The notes beneath the pieces are model-generated. The model was not told the DNA's origin. It did no database searches and worked only from the letters and a program-made list of their open reading frames with translations. A stretch of DNA of 64,000 bases, from NCBI GenBank assembly GCA_963784885.1, contig CAWATA010000007.1, positions 124,001-188,000 of the forward strand. The letters are read 5' to 3'. Position numbers and translations under genes: made by a program. Position 1 is the stretch's first letter. The number at the start of each line of letters is the position of its first letter. Origin of the DNA: RHKX01 sp963784885 (GTDB lineage: Bacteria; Actinomycetota; Thermoleophilia; Solirubrobacterales; 70-9). This document shows positions 33,653 through 41,767 of this stretch, piece after piece.

Positions 33653-35694
33653 GCCCGGACTCCCGCGAACAACTCGGCGTAGCCGTCGACGGTCTTCTCC
33701 CAGGCGTACTCGTCGCGGCCGGCTCGGGCGCCGGCGGCCAGCTGCTCGCGCAGGGCCGGCTCGGCGAGGCGCTCGATCGCCGCCGTCAGCTCGCCGACGT
33801 CCGGCTTCATCGACGGGATGCCCGAGGGTGCCGTGTCGTCCTGGCGGTCCCCGACGAGCAGGCCGTTCGCGCCGTCTCTGACGACTTCGTTCATCGGCGG
33901 GCTGTCGTTGGTGATCTGCGGCATCCCGAACGCGATCGCCTCGTAGAGGAACAGGCCGAGGCCCTCCCAGCGGCTCGGGCCGAGGCAGACGTCGCAGGAC
34001 GCGAACAGCCTCAGGTGCTCGTCGGTCGGCATGTCGTCGATCACCAGCTCGATCCGGGGATCGGCCGCGGCGGCCTTCTCCAGGTAGTTCATGCGGCGCT
34101 CGAGCTGCGCCTTGAAGATCAGGCGCAGGTTCTCACCGCGCGCGGCCCGGAACGCCTCGATGACCTCCCGGTGCGGCTTGCGGGGGCCGAGCAGCGCGCC
34201 GGGGAAGTAGAAGGAGACAACTTCCGCATCTCCACCGCCTCGCGTCCGGGGATGCGGACCCGCCGCCCTGGCCCTGTCCGCCGCCTCGAGCAGCTCCGGG
34301 TGCAGGCCCCACTGGATGTAGGGGGACTCGATCCCGAGCTCGGCGTAGCGGCGCTGCTCGCAGCGGGTCAGCGAGTAGAGGACGTCGTAGGCGCGCTGCG
34401 CCGGCTCGGCGTCCTCGGGGGAGAACATCTCCCAGACGAAGCGCCCGACCGTCTTGATCCCCGACTCCCGGATCCGCGCGATCTCCTCGTGCTGGTAGCA
34501 GTTGTCCCAGTGGACGGCCTCGATCCGGTTGTCGTCGATCCAGCGCCGGTACTCGTCGAACGGGACCTCCCAGTCGGACGCCTCGGTGACCCCGGGCTGG
34601 TCCCAGACCCCGGTCCGGTCGACGTGCGCGGCCATCGGTCCCTTGTCGCGGGTCGGCCGGGCGAGGATGAAGGTCTCGTGGCCGCGGGCGTCGAGCGCGT
34701 CGCGGATGTAGCGGGAGACGAACGCCTGCCCGCGGTTGAACCACTTCGTGACGATTCCTATCCTCACGACGGCACCTCGTAGCCGAGCTCGCTCGAGCAG
34801 CTCACCGGCCACCGCGTCGTAGGCCGCGAGGTCATCGGCGCTCATCTCGCGCCGCCACTTGTCGAGCTTCGCCGGATCGGGCGGCTTCGTCGTCGGCGCG
34901 TGGTTGGCGATCCGGTAGCCGGCCTCCTGCTCGGCGTGGCTGCCCTCGGCCCGCAGCGTTCCGGCCATCTCGGCCAGCCGCTCGGCCGCTCGCTCGTGGT
35001 AGCTCAGGACTGCGTCGTCCCACGGCAGATCGACGAACTCGCAGATCCGTCGCAGGGTCGTCTCCGGGTCGCGGACGAGGTCCTCGTAGCGGGCCTCGAC
35101 GTAGCGTGGGCCCTTCAGTGCCGACGCCTGCTCGCGCGCCTTGCGGATCCGCTTCACCCAGCGCGCCGCCTGCTCGGGCGCCGGCGGCTGCTCGTTGATC
35201 GCGCGGGCCGACTGCGAGAGGGCGACGTCGCGGCCGTCGCGGATCAGGTGGATGAAGCGGGCCTCCGGCAGCGTCCGGCCGATCCGCTGCACCGACAGCA
35301 TGTAGGCGGGCGTCTTGTCGCCCCAGCGCGGCTTGCCCTGCTTCTCGGCATAGGCCTCGAAGAAGGCGCGGACAGCCGCCGCCGCGTCGCCGGGGGGAAC
35401 GGTGGCGAGGCGCTCGCGCATCTCCGCCGTTTCGATCCCGAAGTCCGCCCAGGTGCGGTTCGCGGTCATCGCTTCGAGCACCTCGTCGGTGCCCCGCTCG
35501 GCCCGCGCCGCCTTGATCACGTCGGGGACGAAGTGGGTCTCCGGCGGGACGGCGAGCTGCGGATGGGCGTCGAGCATCATCCGCAGCAGCGTCGTGCCGG
35601 ATCGGGTCAGCCCGACCACGAACGGCGCCGGCGGGCGCGCCTGCTCGAGCGCGTCGCCGTCGTGACGGATCCTGCTCAGCGGCGAGGGACTCAC
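33649..35694 (-). CDS. Sulfotransferase - GT4 glycosyltransferase fusion
   Basis: 681 residues. Residues 1-305 are a Sulfotransfer_3-like domain (VGLTRSGTTLLRMML, RDGRDVALSQ, RYEDLVRDPE). From about 310 a GT-B glycosyltransferase follows (RIGIVTKWFNRGQ, SRWEGLGLFLYEA, PPMNEV). The junction LLERARLRGAVV does not look like either paralogue; one frame over, the DNA reads ELGYEVPS and then TGA overlapping a GTG (34767) that would start the glycosyltransferase as RIGIVTKW. The fusion therefore appears to result from a single inserted base at about 34785-34798 joining two overlapping genes, unless it is a sequencing error. Confidence 0.8.
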   Translation of the reverse strand: MSPSPLSRIRHDGDALEQARPPAPFVVGLTRSGTTLLRMMLDAHPQLAVPPETHFVPDVIKAARAERGTDEVLEAMTANRTWADFGIETAEMRERLATVPPGDAAAAVRAFFEAYAEKQGKPRWGDKTPAYMLSVQRIGRTLPEARFIHLIRDGRDVALSQSARAINEQPPAPEQAARWVKRIRKAREQASALKGPRYVEARYEDLVRDPETTLRRICEFVDLPWDDAVLSYHERAAERLAEMAGTLRAEGSHAEQEAGYRIANHAPTTKPPDPAKLDKWRREMSADDLAAYDAVAGELLERARLRGAVVRIGIVTKWFNRGQAFVSRYIRDALDARGHETFILARPTRDKGPMAAHVDRTGVWDQPGVTEASDWEVPFDEYRRWIDDNRIEAVHWDNCYQHEEIARIRESGIKTVGRFVWEMFSPEDAEPAQRAYDVLYSLTRCEQRRYAELGIESPYIQWGLHPELLEAADRARAAGPHPRTRGGGDAEVVSFYFPGALLGPRKPHREVIEAFRAARGENLRLIFKAQLERRMNYLEKAAAADPRIELVIDDMPTDEHLRLFASCDVCLGPSRWEGLGLFLYEAIAFGMPQITNDSPPMNEVVRDGANGLLVGDRQDDTAPSGIPSMKPDVGELTAAIERLAEPALREQLAAGARAGRDEYAWEKTVDGYAELFAGVRA
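34221..34260 (-). repeat. Possible decayed relic of the dispersed hairpin repeat
   Basis: Plus-strand AAGTAGAAGGAGACAACTTC and CTCGCGTCCGG lie at the same codon boundary as copy B1 (AAGTAGAAGGAGATGACC, TTCGCGTCCGC), just before the FYFPG motif of the glycosyltransferase. The arms no longer pair. It would explain a linker longer than in two other paralogues. Confidence 0.35.
34785..34798 (-). other. Frameshift window joining sulfotransferase and glycosyltransferase genes
   Basis: Minus-strand CTGCTCGAGCGAGCTCGG. Removing one base restores LL-x-ELGYEVPS-stop, the normal sulfotransferase C-terminus (compare ELGYEV at the ends of the 35691 and 42430 products), with a GTGA overlap to the glycosyltransferase. 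Confidence 0.6.
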
Positions 35695-36650
35695 GATGCC
35701 GTCTCCTCCTCGCCGCCGGCGTCCGCGCTCGCCGGGATGGTGCCCCCGGAGTCGCTGATCACTTCGTAACCGAGCTCGCGCAGCAGCGGCGCGGCGACGC
35801 TCTCGAACGCCGCGACGTCCTCCGGCGCCATGTCCTGCTTCCAGCGCGCGAGCCGGCTCGGGTCCGGTGGCTTCGAGGTCAGCACGTGCGCCTCCTTGCG
35901 GTGGTCGGCGGGGCGCAGCGGCTTGCCCTCCTCCGGCGGCAGGTCGCGGTGCATCTCGGCGAGCCGCTCCTCGGCCCGCTCGTAGTAGTGGAGCATCGAG
36001 TCGTCCCAGGGCAGCTCGAGGAACTCGGCGATCCGGCGCAGCTCGGGCTCGGTTTCGCGGACGAGCGACTCGTACTGAACCTCGATGTAGTCGAGGTCGG
36101 CGCCGTCGGCGCGCGCTCCCTCGATCTTCCGGACCCAGCGCTCGGCGACCGCCTCCATCGGCGGCGGATCCTTGAGGATGCGCTTGAAGCGCGAGAGGGC
36201 GGCGTCACGGCCGTCGCGAATCATGTGGACGAACTTCGCCTCCGGAATCCAGCGGTCGATCTGCTTCATCCGCTTGACGTAGTTCGGGGTCTTGTCGCCC
36301 CACCGCGGCTTGCCCTGGCCCTCGGCGTAGAGCTCGAAGAAGGCCCGGATCGTCGTCTCCGGGTCGATCCGATCGAGCGCGCAGTAGCGGTCCAGCAGGG
36401 CAGCGGAATCGAGGTTGAAGTCACCCCACTGGCGGTGCCCGGTGACGATCGCGTGCGCCTCCTCGCAAGTCACGCCGCGCTTGCGGGTCGCCTTGATCAG
36501 CGCCGGCACGAAGTGGGTCTCAGGCGGGATCGCCATGTCGGGATGGGCGTCGAGCATCAGCCGCAGCAGCGTCGTGCCGGAGCGGGTGACGCCGACGATG
36601 AACGGGACCGGTGGGCCGGTCGGCCCCTTGCGGCGCAGCGGCAGCCTCAT
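35691..36650 (-). CDS. Sulfotransferase (Sulfotransfer_3-like)
   Basis: 319 residues. PAPS loop FIVGVTRSGTTLLRLML near 17, GDKTPNYVKRM near 118, and IRDGRDAALSRFKR near 142 for the 3'-phosphate site. C-terminal ELGYEV is followed by a 25-residue variable tail. Joined by 4-bp overlaps to genes on both sides. No PAPS-making genes (cysC/cysN/cysD) are in the window. Confidence 0.85.
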   Translation of the reverse strand: MRLPLRRKGPTGPPVPFIVGVTRSGTTLLRLMLDAHPDMAIPPETHFVPALIKATRKRGVTCEEAHAIVTGHRQWGDFNLDSAALLDRYCALDRIDPETTIRAFFELYAEGQGKPRWGDKTPNYVKRMKQIDRWIPEAKFVHMIRDGRDAALSRFKRILKDPPPMEAVAERWVRKIEGARADGADLDYIEVQYESLVRETEPELRRIAEFLELPWDDSMLHYYERAEERLAEMHRDLPPEEGKPLRPADHRKEAHVLTSKPPDPSRLARWKQDMAPEDVAAFESVAAPLLRELGYEVISDSGGTIPASADAGGEEETAS

Positions 36651-37633
36651 TCGACGCCCTCCCCGGCCGTCGCGCGGTCGGCGCCGAGCTCGTAGCCGAG
36701 GTCATCGAGCATGGCGCCGGCGACGCGCTCGAACTCGGCGATCTCCTCTGCGGTCATCTCCGTCCTCCAGCGCCCGCAGCGGTTCGTGGTCGGCGGCTCG
36801 GTCGTCAGCGCATGGGCGGCGAGCCGGTTGTCGGCGGTCCGGACGACCCCGTTGTCGGCGTTGTCGAGGTCACGGTTCATCTCCGCGAGCCGATCGCCGG
36901 AGCGACGGTGGTAATCGAGCATCGACGGGTCGAACTTGAGCCCGATGAAGTCGCAGATCTCCCGCAGGGTCGCCTCGGTGTCGCCGACGAGGTCCTCGTA
37001 GCGAACCTCGAGGTAGATGTCCGGGCTGACCTCCGCGGCGCCCTCGCGGGCAGCGGCGATCCGGCGTTGCCAGCGCTCGGCCATCGCCGCCATCGTCACT
37101 TCCTCGTCGTCGATCACCCGCTCGCGCTGCGACAGGGCGACGTCGCGGCCGTCGCGGATCAGGTGGACGAAGCGGGCCTCCGGCAGGACGCGGGAGATCC
37201 GCGGCATCGCCCGCATGTAGCGCGGCGTCTTGTCGCCCCAGCGGGGCTTGCCCTGCTGCTCGGCGTAGAGCTCGTAGAAGCAGCGGATCAGGCCGGCCGC
37301 AGTCAGCGGCCGGATCTGCTTGGCGCGAGCGAGGAACTCGCCCTCGTCGAGGCCGAAGTCGCCCCAGCGCGGGTGCTTGGTGATCGAGCGGATCAGCCGC
37401 CGCCGTGTGTTCTCGTGGTTTGCGCGGCGGATCACCTCGGGGATGAAGTGGGTCTCGGGCGGCATCGTCAGCTGCGGATGGGCGTCGAGCATCATCCGCA
37501 GCAGCGTCGTGCCGGAGCGGTTGACTCCGACGACGAACGGCGCCGGGTAGCGGCGCTGTTCGCGCCGGCGGCTGCGGATCCGCGACAGCATGGAGACGGG
37601 ATGCCGCCAGCTCGCCTGTCGCCGGGCGATCAA
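36647..37633 (-). CDS. Sulfotransferase (Sulfotransfer_3-like)
   Basis: 328 residues. PAPS loop VVGVNRSGTTLLRMML near 36, GDKTPRYMRAM, LIRDGRDVALSQRER near 160. Nearly identical DNA over roughly 110 bases with the neighbouring 37630 gene around the PAPS loop (37441-37550 against 38421-38530) points to recent duplication or gene conversion. 4-bp overlaps with both neighbours. Confidence 0.85.
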   Translation of the reverse strand: MIARRQASWRHPVSMLSRIRSRRREQRRYPAPFVVGVNRSGTTLLRMMLDAHPQLTMPPETHFIPEVIRRANHENTRRRLIRSITKHPRWGDFGLDEGEFLARAKQIRPLTAAGLIRCFYELYAEQQGKPRWGDKTPRYMRAMPRISRVLPEARFVHLIRDGRDVALSQRERVIDDEEVTMAAMAERWQRRIAAAREGAAEVSPDIYLEVRYEDLVGDTEATLREICDFIGLKFDPSMLDYHRRSGDRLAEMNRDLDNADNGVVRTADNRLAAHALTTEPPTTNRCGRWRTEMTAEEIAEFERVAGAMLDDLGYELGADRATAGEGVE

Positions 37634-38604
37634 GGGCCCTCGTCACCGCGCGGCTCGGTCCCGGGACCGTCGCCGATCTGGTAGCCGAGCTCGGCGAGCA
37701 GGGGGCCGGCGATCGACTCGAAGAGCTCGCGGTCGGAGCGGTCCATGCTCTCGCGCCAGCGGCTGACTCGCCTCGGATCAGGCTTCTCGGTGGTGCGGGC
37801 GTGGGTGGCCATCCGGCGCTCGACGCTGAGTGTCGTCCGCTTCCCGTCGTCGGGGAGCTCGCGCTTCATCTCCTCGAGCCGGTCGGCCGAGCGCTCGTGG
37901 TAGTCGAGCAGCGCGTCGTCCCAGGGCAGCTCGAAGAACTCGCAGACCGTCTCGAGGGTCGGGCGGGTGTCGAGGATCAGGTTCTCGTAGCGGATCTCCT
38001 CGTAGTGCGCGAGCCGTCTGGCCTGCTCGCGCGCCCTGGTGATCCGCCGCACCCAGCGTTCGGCGATCCGGTCGATCGGATGTTCCTTGACGGCGCGGTC
38101 GCGGATCGAGAGGGCGACGTCGCGTCCGTCGCGGATCACGTGGACGAACCGCGCCTCCGGCAGCACCCGCTCGATCTTCCGCATGCTCTTGACGTAGATC
38201 GGCGTCTTCTCGCCCCAGCGCGGCTTGCCGACCCGCTCGGCGTAGGCCGAGTAGAACGCGCGGAGGGCATCGCCGGCGTTGAGCGGCTCGAGCGCGCGGA
38301 ACCGCTCGAGGAGGAGTTCCTCGGTGAGCCCGAAATCACCCCACTCGCGCTGAGTGGTGATCGTCGCGAGCAGCGCCTCGGGCGTCGCGTCGCGGCTCTC
38401 GGCGGCCTCGATCAGCTCCGGGACGAAGTGGGTCTCGGGCGGGATCGTCAGCTGCGGATGCGCGTCGAGCATCATCCGCAGCAGCGTCGTGCCGGAGCGG
38501 TTGACTCCGACGACGAACGGCGCCGGCGTACGCTCGGCGCCCCGCGCGGAGGCGCGGCGGCTCCTGGACTGACGCCAGGCTTTCTGTGGGCTCGGAAGTG
38601 CCAT
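37630..38604 (-). CDS. Sulfotransferase (Sulfotransfer_3-like), first of the overlapping array
   Basis: 324 residues. PAPS loop VVGVNRSGTTLLRMML near 30, GEKTPIYVKSM, VIRDGRDVALSIRDR near 155. It begins a chain of five genes (to 31805) that overlap by 4 bases each, so they are probably translated in sequence. A likely promoter lies about 90-120 bases upstream. A weak purine-rich stretch (GGGGGAG) precedes the ATG by about 13 bases. Confidence 0.85.
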   Translation of the reverse strand: MALPSPQKAWRQSRSRRASARGAERTPAPFVVGVNRSGTTLLRMMLDAHPQLTIPPETHFVPELIEAAESRDATPEALLATITTQREWGDFGLTEELLLERFRALEPLNAGDALRAFYSAYAERVGKPRWGEKTPIYVKSMRKIERVLPEARFVHVIRDGRDVALSIRDRAVKEHPIDRIAERWVRRITRAREQARRLAHYEEIRYENLILDTRPTLETVCEFFELPWDDALLDYHERSADRLEEMKRELPDDGKRTTLSVERRMATHARTTEKPDPRRVSRWRESMDRSDRELFESIAGPLLAELGYQIGDGPGTEPRGDEGP

Positions 38605-38692
38605 TTGCAGGAGGTCGCTCCCCCTCTGCTCGCCTTCGGCGGGAGCGCGTGCCGGAATGCGGACTCGTCAGGCGACCCCGGCCGGGCGCCCG

Positions 38693-38721
38693 ATTCTAGG
38701 CACCCTTCCGGAACCCCGCAA
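38693..38721 (-). promoter_or_regulatory. Putative promoter of the sulfotransferase array
   Basis: Minus strand TTGCGG (38716-38721), 17-base spacer, TAGAAT (38693-38698), in the only sizeable gap of the block (38605-38729). Predicted start near 38686 gives a leader of about 80 bases to the ATG at 38604. Confidence 0.55.
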
Positions 38722-38729
38722 TCCGGCCG

Positions 38730-39803
38730 TCAGCCGATCAGCTCACCGAGCGCGGCGACGGTCCGCTCCCAGCGATGGTCGGCTCGCGAGGCCGCCGCGC
38801 CGCGGCGCAGCCGCTCGAGCGTCGACGGGTCGGCGAGCGACTCGATGGCGGCCGTCATCGCGGCGATGTCGGGCCGGCGAGCGGGAATCCCGGACCGTGC
38901 GGTCCCGTCGGGGTGGGAGGGAACGAGGATGCCGTTGACGTCGTCGACCACGACCTCGTTCATCGGCGGGTCGTCGTTGGCGATCGTCGGCATCCCGAAG
39001 GCGACCGCCTCGTACAGGGGCAGCCCGAGCCCCTCCCACCGCGACGGCGAGATCGAGACGTCGTTGGCCGCGACCGCGGCGAGGTGCTCGTGCCACGGCT
39101 CGTCGGCCAGGCGCAGCTCGATCCGCTCGTCGGCCTCGATCATCGGCAGCAGCACGTCGAGGCGGGAGCGCTCCACCTGAGCCTTGACGAGGAGCCGGAG
39201 GTTGTCGCCGCGAGCCGCCCGGAACGCTTCGACGACCGGCTCGGCCGGCTTGCGATGGCCGAGGAAGCCACCGGGGAAGACGAACCGGACCAGCCCGTCG
39301 TCGCTGCGACCGACCGGGATCTCGAGCAGCTCCGGGTGGATGCCCCACGGGACCCGCGGCGTGTCGAGGCCCCAGCCGCCGTAGCGCTCCTGCTCGCACC
39401 GGGTCACCGAGTAGACGACGTCGTAGGCCGCGAGCGCCGGCTCGACGTGCTCGCGGGTGAAGTGCTCCCAGACGAAGCGGCCGACGATGCGCAACCCGCC
39501 GGCCCGGAGCTGCGCGAGCTCCTCGAACTGGTAGTTCTGGTCGCAGAGGACGACGTCGAGCGAGTTGGCCTCTGCCCACTCCCGGTACTCGGCCAGGGGG
39601 GTCTCGAAGCTCGAGGCGGCGGTGACGCCGGGTTGGTCCCAGACTCCGGTCCGCTCGAGCGCGCCGCCCATCGGCCCCTTCTCCCGGCGCGGCTTGGCGA
39701 GCACGAAGCTGCGATGACCGAGCTCGTCGACCGCGGAGCGGATGTAGCGGCCGACGACCGGCTGGCCGCGGTTGAACCACTTGCTGACGATGCCGACGTT
39801 CAC
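38730..39803 (-). CDS. GT4-like glycosyltransferase
   Basis: 357 residues, GT-B fold. N-terminal VGIVSKWFNRGQPVVGRYI, a middle FPGGFLGHRKP at about 190, and the C-terminal donor site SPSRWEGLGLPLYEAVAFG with PPMNEV. The linker before FPGG is short (about 11 residues), giving the baseline length for the family without repeat insertions. Part of the inserted block; likely adds a sugar to the same surface product the sulfotransferases modify (inference). Confidence 0.85.
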   Translation of the reverse strand: MNVGIVSKWFNRGQPVVGRYIRSAVDELGHRSFVLAKPRREKGPMGGALERTGVWDQPGVTAASSFETPLAEYREWAEANSLDVVLCDQNYQFEELAQLRAGGLRIVGRFVWEHFTREHVEPALAAYDVVYSVTRCEQERYGGWGLDTPRVPWGIHPELLEIPVGRSDDGLVRFVFPGGFLGHRKPAEPVVEAFRAARGDNLRLLVKAQVERSRLDVLLPMIEADERIELRLADEPWHEHLAAVAANDVSISPSRWEGLGLPLYEAVAFGMPTIANDDPPMNEVVVDDVNGILVPSHPDGTARSGIPARRPDIAAMTAAIESLADPSTLERLRRGAAASRADHRWERTVAALGELIG

Positions 39804-39815
39804 GCGCAGCCCAGA

Positions 39816-40508
39816 TCAGCCGGCTGAGCGGCCGCGGCCACGGTCGCCGCCGCGAACGCTCATCAGCTTCGGCCTGCGGGGGAGCAGCCGCTCGCGGTCG
39901 ACGCCGTTGCGGGGGACGGCGTGCAGGCAGACGCGCGTCCAGTGCTCCTCGCGCGGCTCCTCCCAGACCTTCGAGACCCCGGCGAAACCGGCGACGTGGA
40001 GCATCTGCTCGAGGCAGGCCACGTTCGGGATCCACCAGTTCGACGGGTTGCCATCCTCCTCGCCGCGGAACAGCATCAGCGGCTCGTCGCCGCCCTTCGT
40101 CGTCGAGGCCGACTCGATCACCAGCAGCTCGCCGGTGACGTGAGCGAGGCGGAGCAGCAGGCTCATCGGGCTCGGGACGCTGTAGATCAGGCCGGAGCAG
40201 AGGACGACGTCGAAGCGGCCGAGTCCCTGCCAGAGCTCCCCGAAGACGTCCATCTGAAGGAACTCGAATCCGTAGCGCTCGACGTTCGCGCGCAGGTCCT
40301 CGCCGGTGCAGATGTCGACGCCGACGACGGGCTCGGCGCCGCGGCGGATCGCCTCGGCGCAGTGGACGCCCTCCCAGCAGCCGACGTCGAGGAACGAGCG
40401 GCCGGAGAGCTCGACCGGCAGCCGGAACCGCTCCCAGCGGCTCGCCTTGCCGGCGGCGGCGAGCTCCTCGCCGACCGGCTCGATCGGGTTGTCGTCGATG
40501 TCGCTCAT
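39816..40508 (-). CDS. SAM-dependent methyltransferase (DUF1698/CmoB-like)
   Basis: 230 residues from ATG 40508. RSFLDVGCWEGVHCAEAIRR near 37 is motif I; VVGVDICTGED and FDVVLCSGLIYSVPSPMSLL follow; NWWIPNVACLEQML resembles the CmoB/DUF1698 substrate region. The frame is open further upstream but that part overlaps the next glycosyltransferase. It sits 12 bases before the 38730 glycosyltransferase, so a sugar or lipid substrate is likelier than tRNA here (inference). Confidence 0.78.
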   Translation of the reverse strand: MSDIDDNPIEPVGEELAAAGKASRWERFRLPVELSGRSFLDVGCWEGVHCAEAIRRGAEPVVGVDICTGEDLRANVERYGFEFLQMDVFGELWQGLGRFDVVLCSGLIYSVPSPMSLLLRLAHVTGELLVIESASTTKGGDEPLMLFRGEEDGNPSNWWIPNVACLEQMLHVAGFAGVSKVWEEPREEHWTRVCLHAVPRNGVDRERLLPRRPKLMSVRGGDRGRGRSAG

Positions 40509-41101
40509 CGCGAGCGGGGAGGGTAGCCGCCCGGCGGTCGCCGTCAGGTTCCGAGCAGCGTCGCGAGGTCGCGGACCGTTCGCGACCAGGCGCGCTCCGC
40601 TGCCAGCTCGGCGACGCCCTCGCGCAGCCGTTCGAGCTCGGCCCGGTCGCCGAGCCGCTCGATCGCCGCGGCGAGCGCCGGGACGTCGGGATCCCATGCC
40701 GGGATCCCGGATCGCGCGGTTCCGTTCTGCGTCGAGGCGACGAGGATGCCGCTGCGACCGTCGAGCACCATCTCCGACATCGGAGGCTTGTCGTTGGTGA
40801 TGATCGGCAGCCCGAACGCCGTCGCCTCGAACAGCGGCAGCCCGAGCCCCTCCCAGCGCGACGGCGCGAGACAGACGTCGCACGCCGCGAAGCGTGCCCG
40901 GTGCTCGGCTTCGGGCTCGTCCTCGAGCATCAGTTCGATCCGCGGGTCGGCGGCAGCGGCCTCCTTCAGCACCTCGTCGTTGCGCGGCACCTGGGCGTTG
41001 ATCAGCAGTCGCAGGTGCTCGCCCTCGGCCTTGCCGAACGCCCTGATCACCTTGCGGATCGGCTTGCGCCGACCGAGGAAGGAGCCGGGGAAGTAGAAGG
41101 A

Positions 41102-41180
41102 GATGACCCCGGCGGAATGCTCCGATTCGCGTCCGCTTCCGCCGGGCGGCGCGGTGGGGCCGGACGGGGTTACATGAGCG
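41102..41180 (+). repeat. Dispersed hairpin repeat, copy B1 (in frame in a glycosyltransferase gene)
   Basis: Begins GATGACCCCGGCGGAA. Perfect 10-bp arms CCCGGCGGAA (41108-41117) and TTCCGCCGGG (41137-41146) flank loop TGCTCCGATTCGCGTCCGC. It is read on its reverse strand as HVTPSGPTAPPGGSGRESE with HSAG following. Confidence 0.9.
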
Positions 41181-41211
41181 TCTCCTCCAGCCGGTTCCTC
41201 GGCTGGGGTCG

Positions 41212-41284
41212 GCACATATGTCTTCCCGTCCCCTCCCACCGCGCCGACCGACCGGACCGGACGCGCAGCAGAGGATCCGGTCGG
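41212..41284 (-). repeat. Dispersed hairpin repeat, copy B2 (inverted partner of B1)
   Basis: Arms CCGACCGGA (41248-41256) and TCCGGTCGG (41276-41284) pair perfectly although they differ from other copies at several positions, i.e. compensatory changes. Loop on the minus strand is TCCTCTGCTGCGCGTCCGG, 19 nt. Distal parts of B1 and B2 meet at a small palindrome (CCAGCCG...CGGCTGG), so the pair can fold into one long hairpin. Confidence 0.85.
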
Positions 41285-41767
41285 TAGTAATTCAGGATGG
41301 ATGCCCCACTGGATGTACGGGGTCGTCGAGCCCCATCTCCGCGTAGCGGTCGCGCTCGCAACGGGTCAGCGAGTAGATCGTGTCGTAGGCGGCGCGGGCC
41401 GGCTCGACGTGCTCGGCCGCGAAGTACTCCCAGACGAAGCGGCCGATCGTTCGGATTCCGGCGGCGCGAAGGGCGCCGATCTCGCTCCACTGGTAGTTCT
41501 CGTCGAAGAGGATGGCCTCGATCGAGTTCGCGCGGGCCCAGTCCTCGTACTCGGCGAGCGGGACCTCGTGCGCGGTGGCGTCGGTCACCCCGGGCTGGTC
41601 CCAGACCGGGTCGCGCTCCCCGGCGGCGGCCTGCGCCGCGCGGGGACCGGATCCCGGCCGCGCGAGGACGAAGGTCTCGTGCCCGAGCTCGTCGAGCGCG
41701 GACCGGATCTGGCGGGCGACCACCGCTTGTCCGCTCGCCGACCACTTGCTGACGACCCCGATGCGCA

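Noticed and set aside
29384..33682. Long open frames opposite or out of frame with purL and the sulfotransferases
   Set aside because: Low-complexity Arg/Pro/Ala composition; the real genes have full motif sets in another frame.
34764..34800. Programmed ribosomal frameshifting between the sulfotransferase and glycosyltransferase
   Set aside because: No slippery heptamer or obvious stimulator is seen; a plain one-base insertion explains the data.
38605..38729. Further copy of the hairpin repeat in the gap before the sulfotransferase array
   Set aside because: GCCGGAATGCGGACTCG looks similar at first, but there are no pairing arms around a 19-nt loop.
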